Source: Neopestalotiopsis rosae
Lineage: Eukaryota; Ascomycota; Sordariomycetes; Amphisphaeriales; Sporocadaceae
Length of the DNA stretch: 64,000 bases
Assembly (NCBI GenBank): GCA_023078685.1
Contig: JALGAS010000002.1
Coordinates: 3,596,001 to 3,660,000, forward strand
Direction of reading: 5' to 3'
Shown here: positions 1-10,397 of the stretch, piece by piece
Layout of the letters: each line of letters starts with the position of its first letter
Position numbering within the stretch: position 1 is the stretch's first letter
The notes under the pieces: generated by a model
What the model saw: the letters and a program-made list of their open reading frames with translations, nothing else
Database searches by the model: none
Told to the model about the DNA's origin: nothing
Position numbers and translations under genes: made by a program

Positions 1-334
1 TGGCCAGAAAATTCAAAGTATGAAAGCAATACGGTTGTTGGAAACATGAGACCAAAGATCACCTGGATATAGTACCATACTCGGCAATGCTGCTGTGCTT
101 TGCACGTCCATTAGAGGCAGCTTATCGTGCAGCCACCACGCGGTGGTGTCCATTGTCCACCGTAGACCGAGCTAATTTAGCATGGCTCTCCGCATGGTCA
201 AATTCCCACTGCAACTGTGCTTTCTTCATACCGGGCTTCTATCTATCTTGCACAAGACTCACCTCTCTGGGAAACCGAGTAGCCGAAAATCGTCCCGGAA
301 ATGTACAGTACTGCGTTCCGGGTCATCAGCAGCT
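1..334. other. Left flank, no gene seen
   Basis: Only short unrelated open frames are present. The stretch lies directly upstream of the Zn2Cys6 regulator and presumably holds its promoter and 5' leader. I could not pick out a confident TATA box or any homology. Confidence 0.5.
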
Positions 335-2858
335 ATGACACATCATGACCGCCTCAGTCGAGAGGCGCTCATTCCTCCGCTCCACAGTGCGCTGAAGCCG
401 GGTGGTAGGAAACCCCGTCCCAAGGTGCCCGAAGATAGGCGAAAACGTGCTGCACGAGCGTAAGCGCCCATCATGGTGATCTGCGATACTCCACGGTCCA
501 ACATGAAATGCTGATCTGATTTTAGCTGTAATGAGTGCCGAAGAAAGAAAGAAAAGTGCAATGGTCAAGTCGATTGTGACCGGTGCGTTCGGCTCGGTAT
601 AGAATGTCAATATGAGATCATTCGTCATGTGCAGAATCGATCGAGTACTCGCACGCCTCGGCAGAGTGATAATGGCAGGTCTGTACTCATGCAAATAGTT
701 TGCATAGGATGCATGCTTACGAAGTTTTTGAAATAGACCAGCAAGTTCCGGGGACAGCATGAGCACCACCGAGAGGCTACAGTGCATGGAAAAAGTCGTG
801 AAACATTACTTTGCTGGGAAATCACTGAACGACCAAGAGCTTCGCCAACTTGCAGCATCGATACCTGACGGAGGTGCACAGGACCTCTCGAATCAAAATG
901 ATGCTCCCAGGCTTGATCGAATCTTAGCCAGGCCGTCGGGACTGCAAGAATCCCGAACAGAACACCTGGGTCTTCAGAAGCCGGGTTAGTGCGACGAGAC
1001 AGCAGTAGCTCAAAGATGGCACGGGAATGCTGACCAACGTCCACAGATTGCTACGAAGACTTATCTATTAGTGCTATGGTGCGGACAATCAGGTCTGCAG
1101 TTGATGACAGCCCGAATGAGGACCTATCAGAAGTAATTGCTTCTTGACCATTGTTGAGCCATGACACTGATCACTTTTCATCAGGTTAACCACGATAAGC
1201 CTCCAGCTCCAGAACCAGTTCCTTCCCTAGATGAAGAGCCTCAGTCCGATGCTCTGAATGCAGCATTCGAATGTTTACCCCCTCAACCGATTGCAAGATT
1301 CCTGCTCGGAGTGTTCTTTCGCTATGTTCAGACTAGCATATACTACGTCGAAGAAACATGGCTCTACGAAACCATCGACTGCTACTACTCAAAGACTCTA
1401 CCCAAAACAGCTAATACTTGTTCAACCGTTTGTATTCTACTCATGGTAATGGCATGCGGAACTCAATTTGCACACATGGAGTCTTCTCGCCACCTTGGTG
1501 ACACTTCTCAGCGACCGCCCCAGCCAACTCACCTCTCAGAGGACAACATTGGTCAGACTTTTCATCGAGCGGCTCGCATGCTACTCCCTTATATAATCGT
1601 ATCACCTTCATTCAAATCGGCCCAAGCACTTCTCATGATGGCCACATACAACTTCTCTTTAGACTCGAGGGGCACGTCGTATGCGTACCTGAGCCACGCC
1701 CTCAGCCTTGCGGTGCAGCAAGGAATGCATGACCAGAAGTACTACGACGCAGAGCCGGACAAGACCTTGGCAGAGGTCAAGAAGCGTGTTTGGTGGACAA
1801 TATACATTTTGCAAATGCAACTAAGCATCAAGTATGGGCGCCCGAATTTTCTCGACCCGGCGGTTGTCACTGCAAGGGTACCAGTTGACGTGCCGGAGCT
1901 ACACCCGCTGAAGGAGATTTCGAGCTTTGGAAATCAGCTTGGTCTCATCAACTTGACGTTGATAACGCAAAGCATATCTCGCGAAACGGCCATGCTTCGA
2001 AAATCAAACGACCCTATCCACTTCTCCAAGCTTCTCGCAATTCGGCAGCAATTGATCAAACGGCAGGAGACATTCCAATGGGGAGTCACACCGATCAAGG
2101 ATATGGACATGCGCTGCCTTCGGAATCATATACACCTCAGGCTATACTACTGGAACACACGCCTGTCCCTAGGCCAACCATTTATGCTATCGGCGTCCTC
2201 ATTCACCACCCCTCCGAATTGCGATCCAGAGACGGGCCAACTCATTGGTCGTGCGGGTCTAGTGCAGGACTCAGTCGATAGTGCCCTGGAGATCATCAAT
2301 TTGTGCCAGATACTACGAGATCACGTCGGCTTTGCGCGCGCGTCCTATGTGACCGAGTTCATGAGCTGCTTCACGGCCGTTCTTGTCCTGTTGGCGCAAA
2401 CCTTGGCCAAACCAAATGTGTCGATCCGGGCAGCCCTCTCGCGAGGCCTCGACTTGATCAGAACAATGTCTATTGGCTGCCAGCTGGCAAGATCCGAGGT
2501 GAAGATCATAGAGACGCTCGAGCGGGCAGTTATCCGGCTTCAAACCGTCCAGAGACAGACGGCCTCGGCAGACGTACCCGGTCAGGCAGCAGCCGGAGAT
2601 GCCACAGACTACGATGCTTTCAAGACCTGGACCCGTCTGTGGAAAAGCTCTTCTGGCCTTACACCACCGGAACAAGCTGGAACTCCTCCCGTCACCAGTA
2701 TATTCGAGAATTCACAAGGCCTCCAGCAGAGTGTCGGCGAGTCGCCGAACGGAGATATGTTCTATGGACTACTGCCAGTGGAGCTGAGTCAGTTTGACGT
2801 GATACCCTTCTCAGACGCAGTCCTTGATTTCCATGACACTGATTTCAATATGAGTTGA
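335..2858 (+). CDS. Zn2Cys6 fungal-specific transcription factor
   Basis: Nuclear sequence-specific regulator of about 761 aa. Five exons join in phase: 335-459, 526-678, 737-984, 1047-1132 and 1185-2858, all GT-AG. The exon 1/2 junction falls just before the zinc cluster. Residues from about 35 read as a basic run (RRKRAARA) followed by the cluster CNECRRKKEKC and CDRCVRLGIEC, giving the spacing CX2CX6CX5CX2CX6C, the classic Gal4-type binuclear cluster. Exon 5 carries the middle homology region (fungal_trans domain), visible as a largely helical stretch with a VWWTIYILQMQLS-type motif and short helices around residues 220-600. The C-terminus is Ser/Pro-rich and acidic, compatible with activation. 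The ATG at 335 is chosen because it gives an uninterrupted run into the cluster. The target pathway is unknown. The tandem methyltransferase downstream is a possible neighbour target, but that is only inference. Confidence 0.88.
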
Positions 2859-3233
2859 CCGAAAGGAAATTTGCAAGGAACGGTGCTTAAAGATACCCTA
2901 TGACCCGTCACGATAGTGTTACATTGGCAGCTGATTGTGACGCCTATAACAGTATATTGGCAGCCAATCATGATCAAGATTGGGGAGTAATGCATTGGCC
3001 AACCCGGCGTGAGTCATCACAGAAAGGAAACGGTACCCGAGAGCCTCTAATATGAACATGGCATCTGTACATAATCCGTGTCGATGTCTTGAACGTGTTC
3101 GACTTTACAGTTCGACTTGCTCTCCTTACAACGCTTGCGTGAGGAAAAAGAAATCCCGTACACACGGTTAGGAGAGCCATCAAACTCAATACACTCAAAA
3201 TTTGCATCTTGAGATCTGAATAACATATTCAGC
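2859..3233. other. Intergenic region, regulator to methyltransferase
   Basis: 375 bp between two plus-strand genes. It must hold the regulator's 3' end and the methyltransferase promoter. No clear motif seen. Confidence 0.5.
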
Positions 3234-4437
3234 ATGGACTACAGCGCCGAGTCACTGTCAGCCTGGGAGGCCAACTCGGCCTGGTGGGACGACGGCGTCG
3301 GCCGCGACGGGAACAAGTACTGGACGCGCCTCCAGGAGCCCTCCCTGCGGCGCATGCTGGCGTCCCACATCGTCGCCGACACCAACAACCCCGACGGCGG
3401 CCGCCGCGGGAGTAGTCAAGCCCTCGACCTCGCCACCGGCAACGGCCTCACGGCGCGCTGGCTCGCCAACAATGGCTGCGGCTCGGTCCTGGCGACCGAC
3501 GGCGTCGCCGGCCAGCTGGAGCGGGCCCGGAAGCGGGGCGCGACGCCCGCGGAAAAGGACCGCATCGAGTATCAGCAGTTGGACGTCACCGATTACGACG
3601 CTCTTTTGGATGTGCTCAAGGACCCTAAAAAGGTAAAACGGTCATCCATGAATGGCGATTTCTCAAACATGCGTGTTGAGTTATAGAAAATAGTCTGACG
3701 GTTTCGATGTCGTTTTGATCAACATGGCAATCATGGACATCGCCACCATCGAGCCCCTTGCCAATGCACTCCCGAAACTCTTGAAGCCCGACGGAGTGTG
3801 AGTTGATCCTTCATTATATTGTTGTTTTCCTATGGAGAACTGAGAATGGAGTGGATGGGTTTGTACAATAATGTACAGTAAGAGACGATGAGAGCTTTCT
3901 TCAGAGATCACTTATTCCTTGAGTAAGAGCTTTTATGACGAGGAAAGACTAAAACTGTCTACACAGCTTCGTAGCAACTGTCCTTCATCCAGTCTTCTTC
4001 ACCTCCCGGGCCACTCGCATGGTCGTGATGAATGACTATAACCCGGGTAACACGCTGCGGCCTCCCGTCGACCGAGCCAAGGTGATTCGGCAATATCTGC
4101 ACATCCCACCTTATCGAGGTGTCGCTATCTGGGGCCAACCGGCCGAGCAGGTACGTTGTGAGCTGATGATAAATCGGCTTTCTTCCGGGGAAAAGAAATC
4201 ACAATAATCTGCATACCTTAGTATAAATGATGCTGACTGTCAGGTTTTAAGGTGATCTTCCATCGCTCCATGCAAGAGCTCTTTGGGACCTTTTTCCGCG
4301 CCGGCTTGGTCTTGGACGCGTTTGAAGAGCCGGCCTTTACCGAGGAAGATGCCATGAAGGATCGCACCGAGGCGCATCCCAACTTTACGCAGTTGCCGGC
4401 CATACTTTCTTTCCGTATGCGCAGACGCCAGGACTAA
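3234..4437 (+). CDS. Class I SAM-dependent methyltransferase
   Basis: Predicted cytosolic methyltransferase of about 290 aa. Four exons join in phase: 3234-3632, 3694-3797, 3967-4150 and 4252-4437. The SAM-binding glycine-rich motif I is visible as ALDLATGNGLTARWLA near residue 65. It is followed by an acidic strand end (ATDGV) and, in exon 2, the DGFDVVLINMAIMDIA strand typical of motif II/post II in methyltransferase type 11/25 proteins. Exon 3 (VFVATVLHPVF) matches the later strand with its following conserved loop. The length is normal for the fungal family. The substrate cannot be told from sequence. It lies head-to-tail behind the Zn2Cys6 regulator and converges with sec18. Confidence 0.82.
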
Positions 4438-4762
4438 TCGAGTTGTCCAGCAACGTGATTGCCAGATCTGTGGCGACTTTTTCTTATTTATTTTCTGGCT
4501 ATCTGCATTTATGCTATTTTTATAAGACGTGCGACTTAAGTGTGTCTCCGTGGATGCTTTCTTGATATCACAAGTCTAGTTAGTAGATGACTATCGTCCA
4601 ATTATGAATCACGGTGACAATAATGCAGTTGAACATGAGAAGGAAAGTACTGCGTGTATGTTTGGAATTGTGCCTGATTGGTACTGGTTTCCTTGTATGT
4701 TAATGAACATGTCTTTCTATCACATTGTGTCAAGTATGCTATTACATATCGTTGGAAATTCT
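4438..4762. other. Convergent 3' intergenic region
   Basis: 325 bp, T/A-rich, between the 3' ends of the methyltransferase (plus) and sec18 (minus). It should hold both polyadenylation regions. No gene seen. Confidence 0.5.
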
Positions 4763-7258
4763 CTAGGCGGCGGACCCCATCATCTGAAGCAGCTCACCGG
4801 CGATGATTTGGCCGACAGGCCGGCCATCACCGTTGCGTACCTTGTTGAATGCAGCACCAACGGAGACCAAAACTCTCTTGACACCAAGCCCAACCTTCTG
4901 GCCTCCAGTCACAGTCTCAATCTCGTACAGTGCCTCGTTGACATCCTGTTCCGACACGCCTTGAGAAGTCAGAACGGCACCCAACTCCTGGACATCACGA
5001 ACAGCCGGGACAGCCAATTCATGGTCAAATTCAAGGACATCTAATTGTCCAAAGATCTCGCGCCTGGAAGTGGTAGCGAGAACGAGCAGCCTCCTGCCCT
5101 TGGGCGGCTCCGTCTGCATGAGAGACGCAATAGCCACCTGGACACCATTCTGGAAGCGTGGTCCAACAGGTGTCCACTCAATGATTTGTTCAAGACCATC
5201 AATGATAACCACACTGATTGGGGATTTGTAGGCGTCGTTGAAGACTTTGCGGAGATAACCGATCTTCTGTTGCTCGCCCATCTCAAGCATGTTGCTGGCG
5301 CTTACAAGTTTGGCGAACGGGAAGTTTGAGTTCATTGCAATATCCGCTGCCATGGCAGACTTTCCGGAACCTCGAGGTCCGTAGATCAGGACGGACAGCA
5401 ATCTCTGCTTGGGATCTGTCGACACTTGACTGGCGTGGTTTCGTCCATCGCCACGGATACGCTCAATGTGAGCACTGAATGGGATAATGCCATGCTTGGC
5501 AACATCGGCCAATTCTTCTTCTGACACACCAAATGCCGGCTTTACGTCGTCCAAGGCCCGGACGAAGTCTTCCATGTTGACCTTGATATCGTCGTAGTTG
5601 ATAGAGGGATTGGAGAGATCTCCAATCTTGACCTGTCGTGTGAATGCGTACGAGGAGGCGGCCTTAACAAGACCGTTGATCTCTGCTCCAGAGAAGTTCT
5701 TGGTTCGTGCAGCCAAATCAGCAAGATTAACGTCGCCGTCAATTCTTCCGTGTTCCCTCATTTTCGAAGTGTGGATTTTGAAGATCTGCTGTCTTCCATG
5801 TTCGTCGGGAAGGGAAATCTCGACGTGGACTTCCAGACGACCAGGACGAAGCAGAGCGTCATCGATCATGTCCTTTCTGTTCGTCATACCAATGAGCAGA
5901 ATATTGTTGAGTTGGTCAACACCATCGAGCTTTGTGAGGAGCTGGTTCACAACGCTGTCACCTACACCAGTGCCACCACCAGCTCCGCTGCCTCTCTGCT
6001 TACAGACAGCATCCAATTCATCAAAGATGATGATGTGCAGGCCACTTTCTTCTCCCTTCTCTTTGTACTCCTTTTCGGCGTCGGCAAACATCTTTCTGAC
6101 ATTCTCTTCCGACTGACCCACAAACTTGTTCAAGATCTCGGGACCATTGATGACCTTGGGTTCGCGGGCGTTGAGCATCTTTCCAATCTGACGAGCAATC
6201 AAGGTCTTTCCAGTTCCAGGAGGACCGTATAGAAGCATACCCTTCACGTGAGGAATACCCATCTGGTCGACCAGTCCACTGGGAAGCAGTCGGGACGAGA
6301 AAGCTCTTCGGAAAATGGTTGAGAACTCTTCATCCAGACCACCAATTCCCATGTTCTCGAACTTGAAATCGGGGCGCAGAATGGCGTTCGTCGCCGGCCG
6401 TCTGGCTGAGCCTTTGAGCTTGATCGGCGACTTTGCATCTTTGAAAAAGTTGATGGTAGTAACGTTTGTGAGGATACCTCTCGCGCCACGGTCACTTGTA
6501 TTGGGCGCATCTGAAGTACCGCCCTTTTCCATGCTCAAATCAACCAGCTGGACTGTCTTGACTGTGAGCATCAGGGGAATGCTCTGGACATCCATCAAGA
6601 ACTTTTGTCCAGGGGAGAGTATTTGGTTTGCAAACAAGCGCGAGATCTCCTCGGCGAGCTTGTCTTGATCGTATGGTTCCTCGGTCATTTTCGATCGAGC
6701 GAAAGCAATCTCGAGGTCTAGTGTGCCGAGGTAGGCGTTCTTTCCTCTCGAGAAGGGGTCGTATACCTCACCCGTGAACTGATCCATCATTGAGATGCCG
6801 CACCACGATCGTTGGTGTTCCGCCAGACTGATCTTCCCGGGGGGGAAGCCTTGTACAGGTCGGGCGGTCACCACATATTCGCCGGACAACGTGGGTCCTC
6901 TGAGAAGAACGTAGACGTCGCCGCCATCGCGGGTCTGGAAATCGCTGGGCGAAACGGCCGACAGGTTTCCGAAGATGAACTTATTATCTGCAAACTTCTC
7001 GATACCGAGCTGCACCGCGCGCCCGCCGCCGCCGCCGCCGCCTCCGTAACCGCCGGGCGGTCCTTGTGGTGCTCGATTCATATTGGGAGGGGGAGCACCA
7101 TAGCCTGATGGAGGACCGCCGTAATCTCGACCAGGCGGAGGAGGTCCTTGGTTATAGCCGCCGCCGCCACCACCACCACCTTGTACCTGTCTTCCGGGCA
7201 AGCCCGTACGAGGGGGAGGGGCAGGGCCCCTTCCAAACAAGGCGTTCCTCGAGTCCAT
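4763..7258 (-). CDS. sec18: Vesicle-fusing ATPase Sec18/NSF
   Basis: 831 aa in one uninterrupted frame. NSF/Sec18 is the hexameric AAA+ ATPase that takes apart cis-SNARE complexes with alpha-SNAP after membrane fusion. The first 80 residues are a Gly/Pro-rich low-complexity extension, with two runs of glycine encoded by GCC/CCG repeats on the plus strand. The NSF N-domain follows (about 80-260). D1 has a Walker A GPPGTGKT near residue 343, Walker B FDELD, and the arginine-finger region with MTNRKDMIDDALLRPGR. D2 has GPRGSGKS near residue 625 and VVIIDGLEQ as the relaxed Walker B expected of the poorly hydrolysing D2 ring. The ATG at 7258 is immediately preceded by a perfect hairpin (7263-7294), reported separately. 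The gene is divergent from the Dgk1-like gene across 1.9 kb. Confidence 0.96.
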   Translation of the reverse strand: MDSRNALFGRGPAPPPRTGLPGRQVQGGGGGGGGYNQGPPPPGRDYGGPPSGYGAPPPNMNRAPQGPPGGYGGGGGGGGRAVQLGIEKFADNKFIFGNLSAVSPSDFQTRDGGDVYVLLRGPTLSGEYVVTARPVQGFPPGKISLAEHQRSWCGISMMDQFTGEVYDPFSRGKNAYLGTLDLEIAFARSKMTEEPYDQDKLAEEISRLFANQILSPGQKFLMDVQSIPLMLTVKTVQLVDLSMEKGGTSDAPNTSDRGARGILTNVTTINFFKDAKSPIKLKGSARRPATNAILRPDFKFENMGIGGLDEEFSTIFRRAFSSRLLPSGLVDQMGIPHVKGMLLYGPPGTGKTLIARQIGKMLNAREPKVINGPEILNKFVGQSEENVRKMFADAEKEYKEKGEESGLHIIIFDELDAVCKQRGSGAGGGTGVGDSVVNQLLTKLDGVDQLNNILLIGMTNRKDMIDDALLRPGRLEVHVEISLPDEHGRQQIFKIHTSKMREHGRIDGDVNLADLAARTKNFSGAEINGLVKAASSYAFTRQVKIGDLSNPSINYDDIKVNMEDFVRALDDVKPAFGVSEEELADVAKHGIIPFSAHIERIRGDGRNHASQVSTDPKQRLLSVLIYGPRGSGKSAMAADIAMNSNFPFAKLVSASNMLEMGEQQKIGYLRKVFNDAYKSPISVVIIDGLEQIIEWTPVGPRFQNGVQVAIASLMQTEPPKGRRLLVLATTSRREIFGQLDVLEFDHELAVPAVRDVQELGAVLTSQGVSEQDVNEALYEIETVTGGQKVGLGVKRVLVSVGAAFNKVRNGDGRPVGQIIAGELLQMMGSAA

Positions 7259-7262
7259 TGAT

Positions 7263-7294
7263 GTATATGTACTGAGTCGGCTCAGTACATATAC
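7263..7294 (-). repeat. Perfect 14-bp inverted repeat at the sec18 start
   Basis: Arms 7263-7276 and 7281-7294 are exact reverse complements, separated by a 4-base loop at 7277-7280. On the sec18 sense strand the 3' arm ends four bases before the ATG. If transcribed it would form a stable mRNA hairpin at the start codon. It could instead be a palindromic protein-binding site if transcription starts inside or downstream of it. Confidence 0.9.
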
Positions 7295-9191
7295 GTCGAA
7301 AGGGCTGTGTCGATGATGTTACGCCCAGTGCGCCCCTGCTCTTTGGTGCTGACCAGGAGGTGTCGTTGAGTGGAACAATGCAGGAAGTGTGCGCGTCGAA
7401 GGAACAAAGGAAGAACGCTCTTCGATGGAGTTGTATGTACGTCTGTTTATACTATGGTTTTATATAGTCAGCGCAAACATGCCACGTTGAAGGTCCTGAT
7501 ATACAGGTCCATGACTTACGCAGCAAGGCTCTACCAGCGCAATGAATCTGTCCTTTCAAGCAAGAGCGCTGATGGCTCTCTTCAAAAGTGTGGAAAGAAA
7601 CAGTCTAAATGGTACAAGTAGGGTAAAAGCACAACGGTACTGCCTGAATCACCAAGCTCAGCAGAGAGAAATTGATGAGCTGTTCTTTGTTGTTGGGTAG
7701 AAGAGGGATTGATGCCAAAGTTCAGCCTGGAGCTTTGCTTGTTACAGCTGACGTTTCGCAGCGAAAGCCCCTGTGACGTGGGGTCCCAGCGGGATGGGCG
7801 ACGGGAATCAGCTTCTAGCGCGAATCAGCCACGCGGGGTGGACGGTCGCTGGCCCATTCATTGTTTAGGTAGTTGGTTTTGTACCGGTGCCACAGACCAT
7901 GTATATCTCACTCCCATAATTCTGCATTCATTCCGGCCTACTTGACTTTCCTAACCTACATGATATGCACATTTTCTGGAGAAGCAGTTGTCTTCAACTG
8001 CATGTTTCTTCAAATACCCCATGGAGATTCATTGGTAGACATCGAGTATCGTTTTGACCTTCAAGATGCATCTGCAGAACAATTTTGCATCTTTTGTCGG
8101 CAAGACAGACCAACACCCATATGATTTGCTCAGACTATACACGGGTTAGTTTTTGTTGTTATCAAAGCCCAACCTAGCACCTGGAAGGCCACCATCACAC
8201 AGCAGTTACTCGCTAGCTACTCGAGATCGCCACTTTGATGAATCGCATCTAGCTTGACTTGCGATCTTTTCTCAAGACAAACTCTCAGGGCCGTAGAAAA
8301 GTGTGCTGGGAATTTGCAACCAGAGCCGAGGGCTGTAATGACGAGCAATGAAGTCGGCAATGTCTGGGATGGGTTTCCATTATGGCAAACAGAATTTCGT
8401 GTATGCCAGGAACATGTGATCTCGGAAAAAAGAAACTTGCCCAGAGTTGACAAGTTGATTCGCTGACAGCCACTGATAGTTTGTAGTGTAGCACCAGTCA
8501 AACGCAGCTGACTAGAAAAGCAGCCCGTCAGACCGGAAGCGATGGGGCCAAGCTTTGCCCAAAAGCCCCGAAGGCCCAAAAAGCCCCCATTGTGCTCGCG
8601 TGGGGTCAAAATACAGTTCATCAAATCCTATCATAGAGCTTTTGCGGTTCGCCAGGGATCTACGCCATTCTCTTTCCCACTACCTAGGCTGTGTATCTGT
8701 GAGGGTCGTCTTATGTCACCACGCTTGCGCCTCGAAAATTTCGTCCCAACCAAGATTCGGCAGCATCGAGTTTCCCGTCATCCGCGCAGGTTTTTTGGCC
8801 GGTCAATTAGTTGGCAGCAAGCCCATCTCGTCTCGGGTCATTGACGTCTCCGTCACACCGTTAATGTGCTCTTCCACGAAGCCGCGGTCGAGGAGATTCC
8901 CTCTTCCATCTGCTTCCGCCGACCCCTGTCGTCCATCAACTACTATTACCACTACTTCCGAACCATTATGCGGCAGAGCTTGTCTCTGTTGCATCACCAA
9001 ATTCCTTCACGCTGGATCCGGTAGCTCTTGTGGCCTCGTTACTCGGCGAAAGCACCCAATACCTCACCACGCGTGAGTCTAGAAAAGACAAACATCTCCA
9101 CTCTGCCTTTTGGCCTTTACGATTTCACGATTTGCGACATTTCTTTACCGGCGTTGTCTTTTGTCCGACCCTGCCGCCGTTTCCCTACACC
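7295..9191. other. Divergent promoter region, sec18 / dgk1-like
   Basis: About 1.9 kb with no supportable gene. The plus-strand frame of the Dgk1-like gene stays open upstream to about 9030, but the upstream part is compositionally unlike protein. A short pyrimidine-rich stretch before 9192 is consistent with a 5' leader. Confidence 0.5.
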
Positions 9192-10397
9192 ATGTCTACT
9201 CGCACCAGGTCGAGTGTTCCGGCCACGCCGCGCGTAATATCACCGAGTCCAACACCCTCAGATGCCCAGGACTCGTCGCAGGATGGCTACTTCGGCCCCG
9301 TCACCCGTTCTGCGGCCCGAAGACGTCAGACTGGCAGCCTAACTCCCCAGCTGCCCATACAAGAAGAGAGCGTCGATGAGAGCGAGTCGGACCCCGAGCT
9401 CCGACGTGCCCGCGCGCGGTCCCGGAGTCCTATAAAGACTCGCAAGGTCTCAGGCCTTGCATCGACTACGGGCACACGCTCGACTAGAGCTTCCAAAGTC
9501 AAGGACTTGGAAGTGACGGAGCACGCGAACGGGATGCTCACGACATCGAACGGTCATCTGGCGCCACCCACACCCGCTACACCATCAGGATGGAGTTGGC
9601 GCGACTTCAGCCGGAGTCCTAGTCCTCTCGGCCTGATCCCCATACATCGGCATTTCAAGACGTTGATACACAAGCATGAAGTGCCAAGAAAGGTGCTTCA
9701 TGTCTCTATCGGCTTTCTGGTGTATTGGCTCTACGTATCGGGCACACAGACCTCGAGAGTGACGCCGTGGCTAATGGGCTTCTTGATTCCTATCGCAACG
9801 ACAGATGTACTGCGGCACACGTATGCGTCAATCAACCGTTTCTACGTCAAATGTCTTGGGGCATTTATGCGCGAGAGCGAGTACTCGGGTTACAATGGCG
9901 TCATCTGGTATCTCCTTGGCGCCTGGAGTGTCCTGTACTTCCTCCCCAAGGACGTTGCTGTTGTTTCAGTTATGCTCCTTAGCTGGTGCGACACTGCGGC
10001 CAGCACCTTTGGTCGCCTATACGGTAGATATACGCCGCGTCTTAGGAGAGGAAAGTCTCTTGCGGGTTCGCTGGCGGCATTCTTGGTCGGCGTCGTCACT
10101 GCTGCATGGTTCTGGGGATGGGTTGCTCCCCACACGCCAGCTTTCCCGGGCGATGAGCAAAATCCATTCATGTTCAACGGTGTGCTCAGACTGCCAGCAG
10201 CAGCTGCCAACTTCCTGGGCCTGAGCGAAGAGCAAGCAACCGTCAGCGGGGCTGTCGCACTGGGTGTCATGAGTATCTGGTCTGGTTTTGCCGCAGCGGG
10301 CAGCGAAGTCATTGATCTGTTTGGCTGGGATGACAATCTCACAATTCCGGTTCTTAGCGGCATCGGCATTTGGGGGTTCCTTAAGATCTTCGCCTAA
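9192..10397 (+). CDS. dgk1: CTP-dependent diacylglycerol kinase, Dgk1-like
   Basis: 401 aa, one exon. Dgk1 of the ER/nuclear membrane makes phosphatidate from diacylglycerol using CTP and is related to CDP-DAG synthases. The first 130 or so residues are Ser/Thr/Arg-rich, disordered and probably phosphorylated. The catalytic membrane domain follows, starting with the basic KVLHVSIGFLVYWLY helix. It continues through ATTDVLRHTYASINRFYVK, the SGYNGVIWYLLGAW helix and the LSWCDTAASTFGRLYGRYT motif, whose Asp/Gly/Arg pattern and following GKSLAGSLAAFLVG are hallmarks of the Dgk1/SEC59/CDP-DAG synthase-like superfamily. Several further hydrophobic helices run to the C-terminus. The start at 9192 is taken over upstream in-frame positions because it begins the typical MSTRTRSS-type tail. 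The name is by family resemblance. Confidence 0.88.
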   Translation: MSTRTRSSVPATPRVISPSPTPSDAQDSSQDGYFGPVTRSAARRRQTGSLTPQLPIQEESVDESESDPELRRARARSRSPIKTRKVSGLASTTGTRSTRASKVKDLEVTEHANGMLTTSNGHLAPPTPATPSGWSWRDFSRSPSPLGLIPIHRHFKTLIHKHEVPRKVLHVSIGFLVYWLYVSGTQTSRVTPWLMGFLIPIATTDVLRHTYASINRFYVKCLGAFMRESEYSGYNGVIWYLLGAWSVLYFLPKDVAVVSVMLLSWCDTAASTFGRLYGRYTPRLRRGKSLAGSLAAFLVGVVTAAWFWGWVAPHTPAFPGDEQNPFMFNGVLRLPAAAANFLGLSEEQATVSGAVALGVMSIWSGFAAAGSEVIDLFGWDDNLTIPVLSGIGIWGFLKIFA

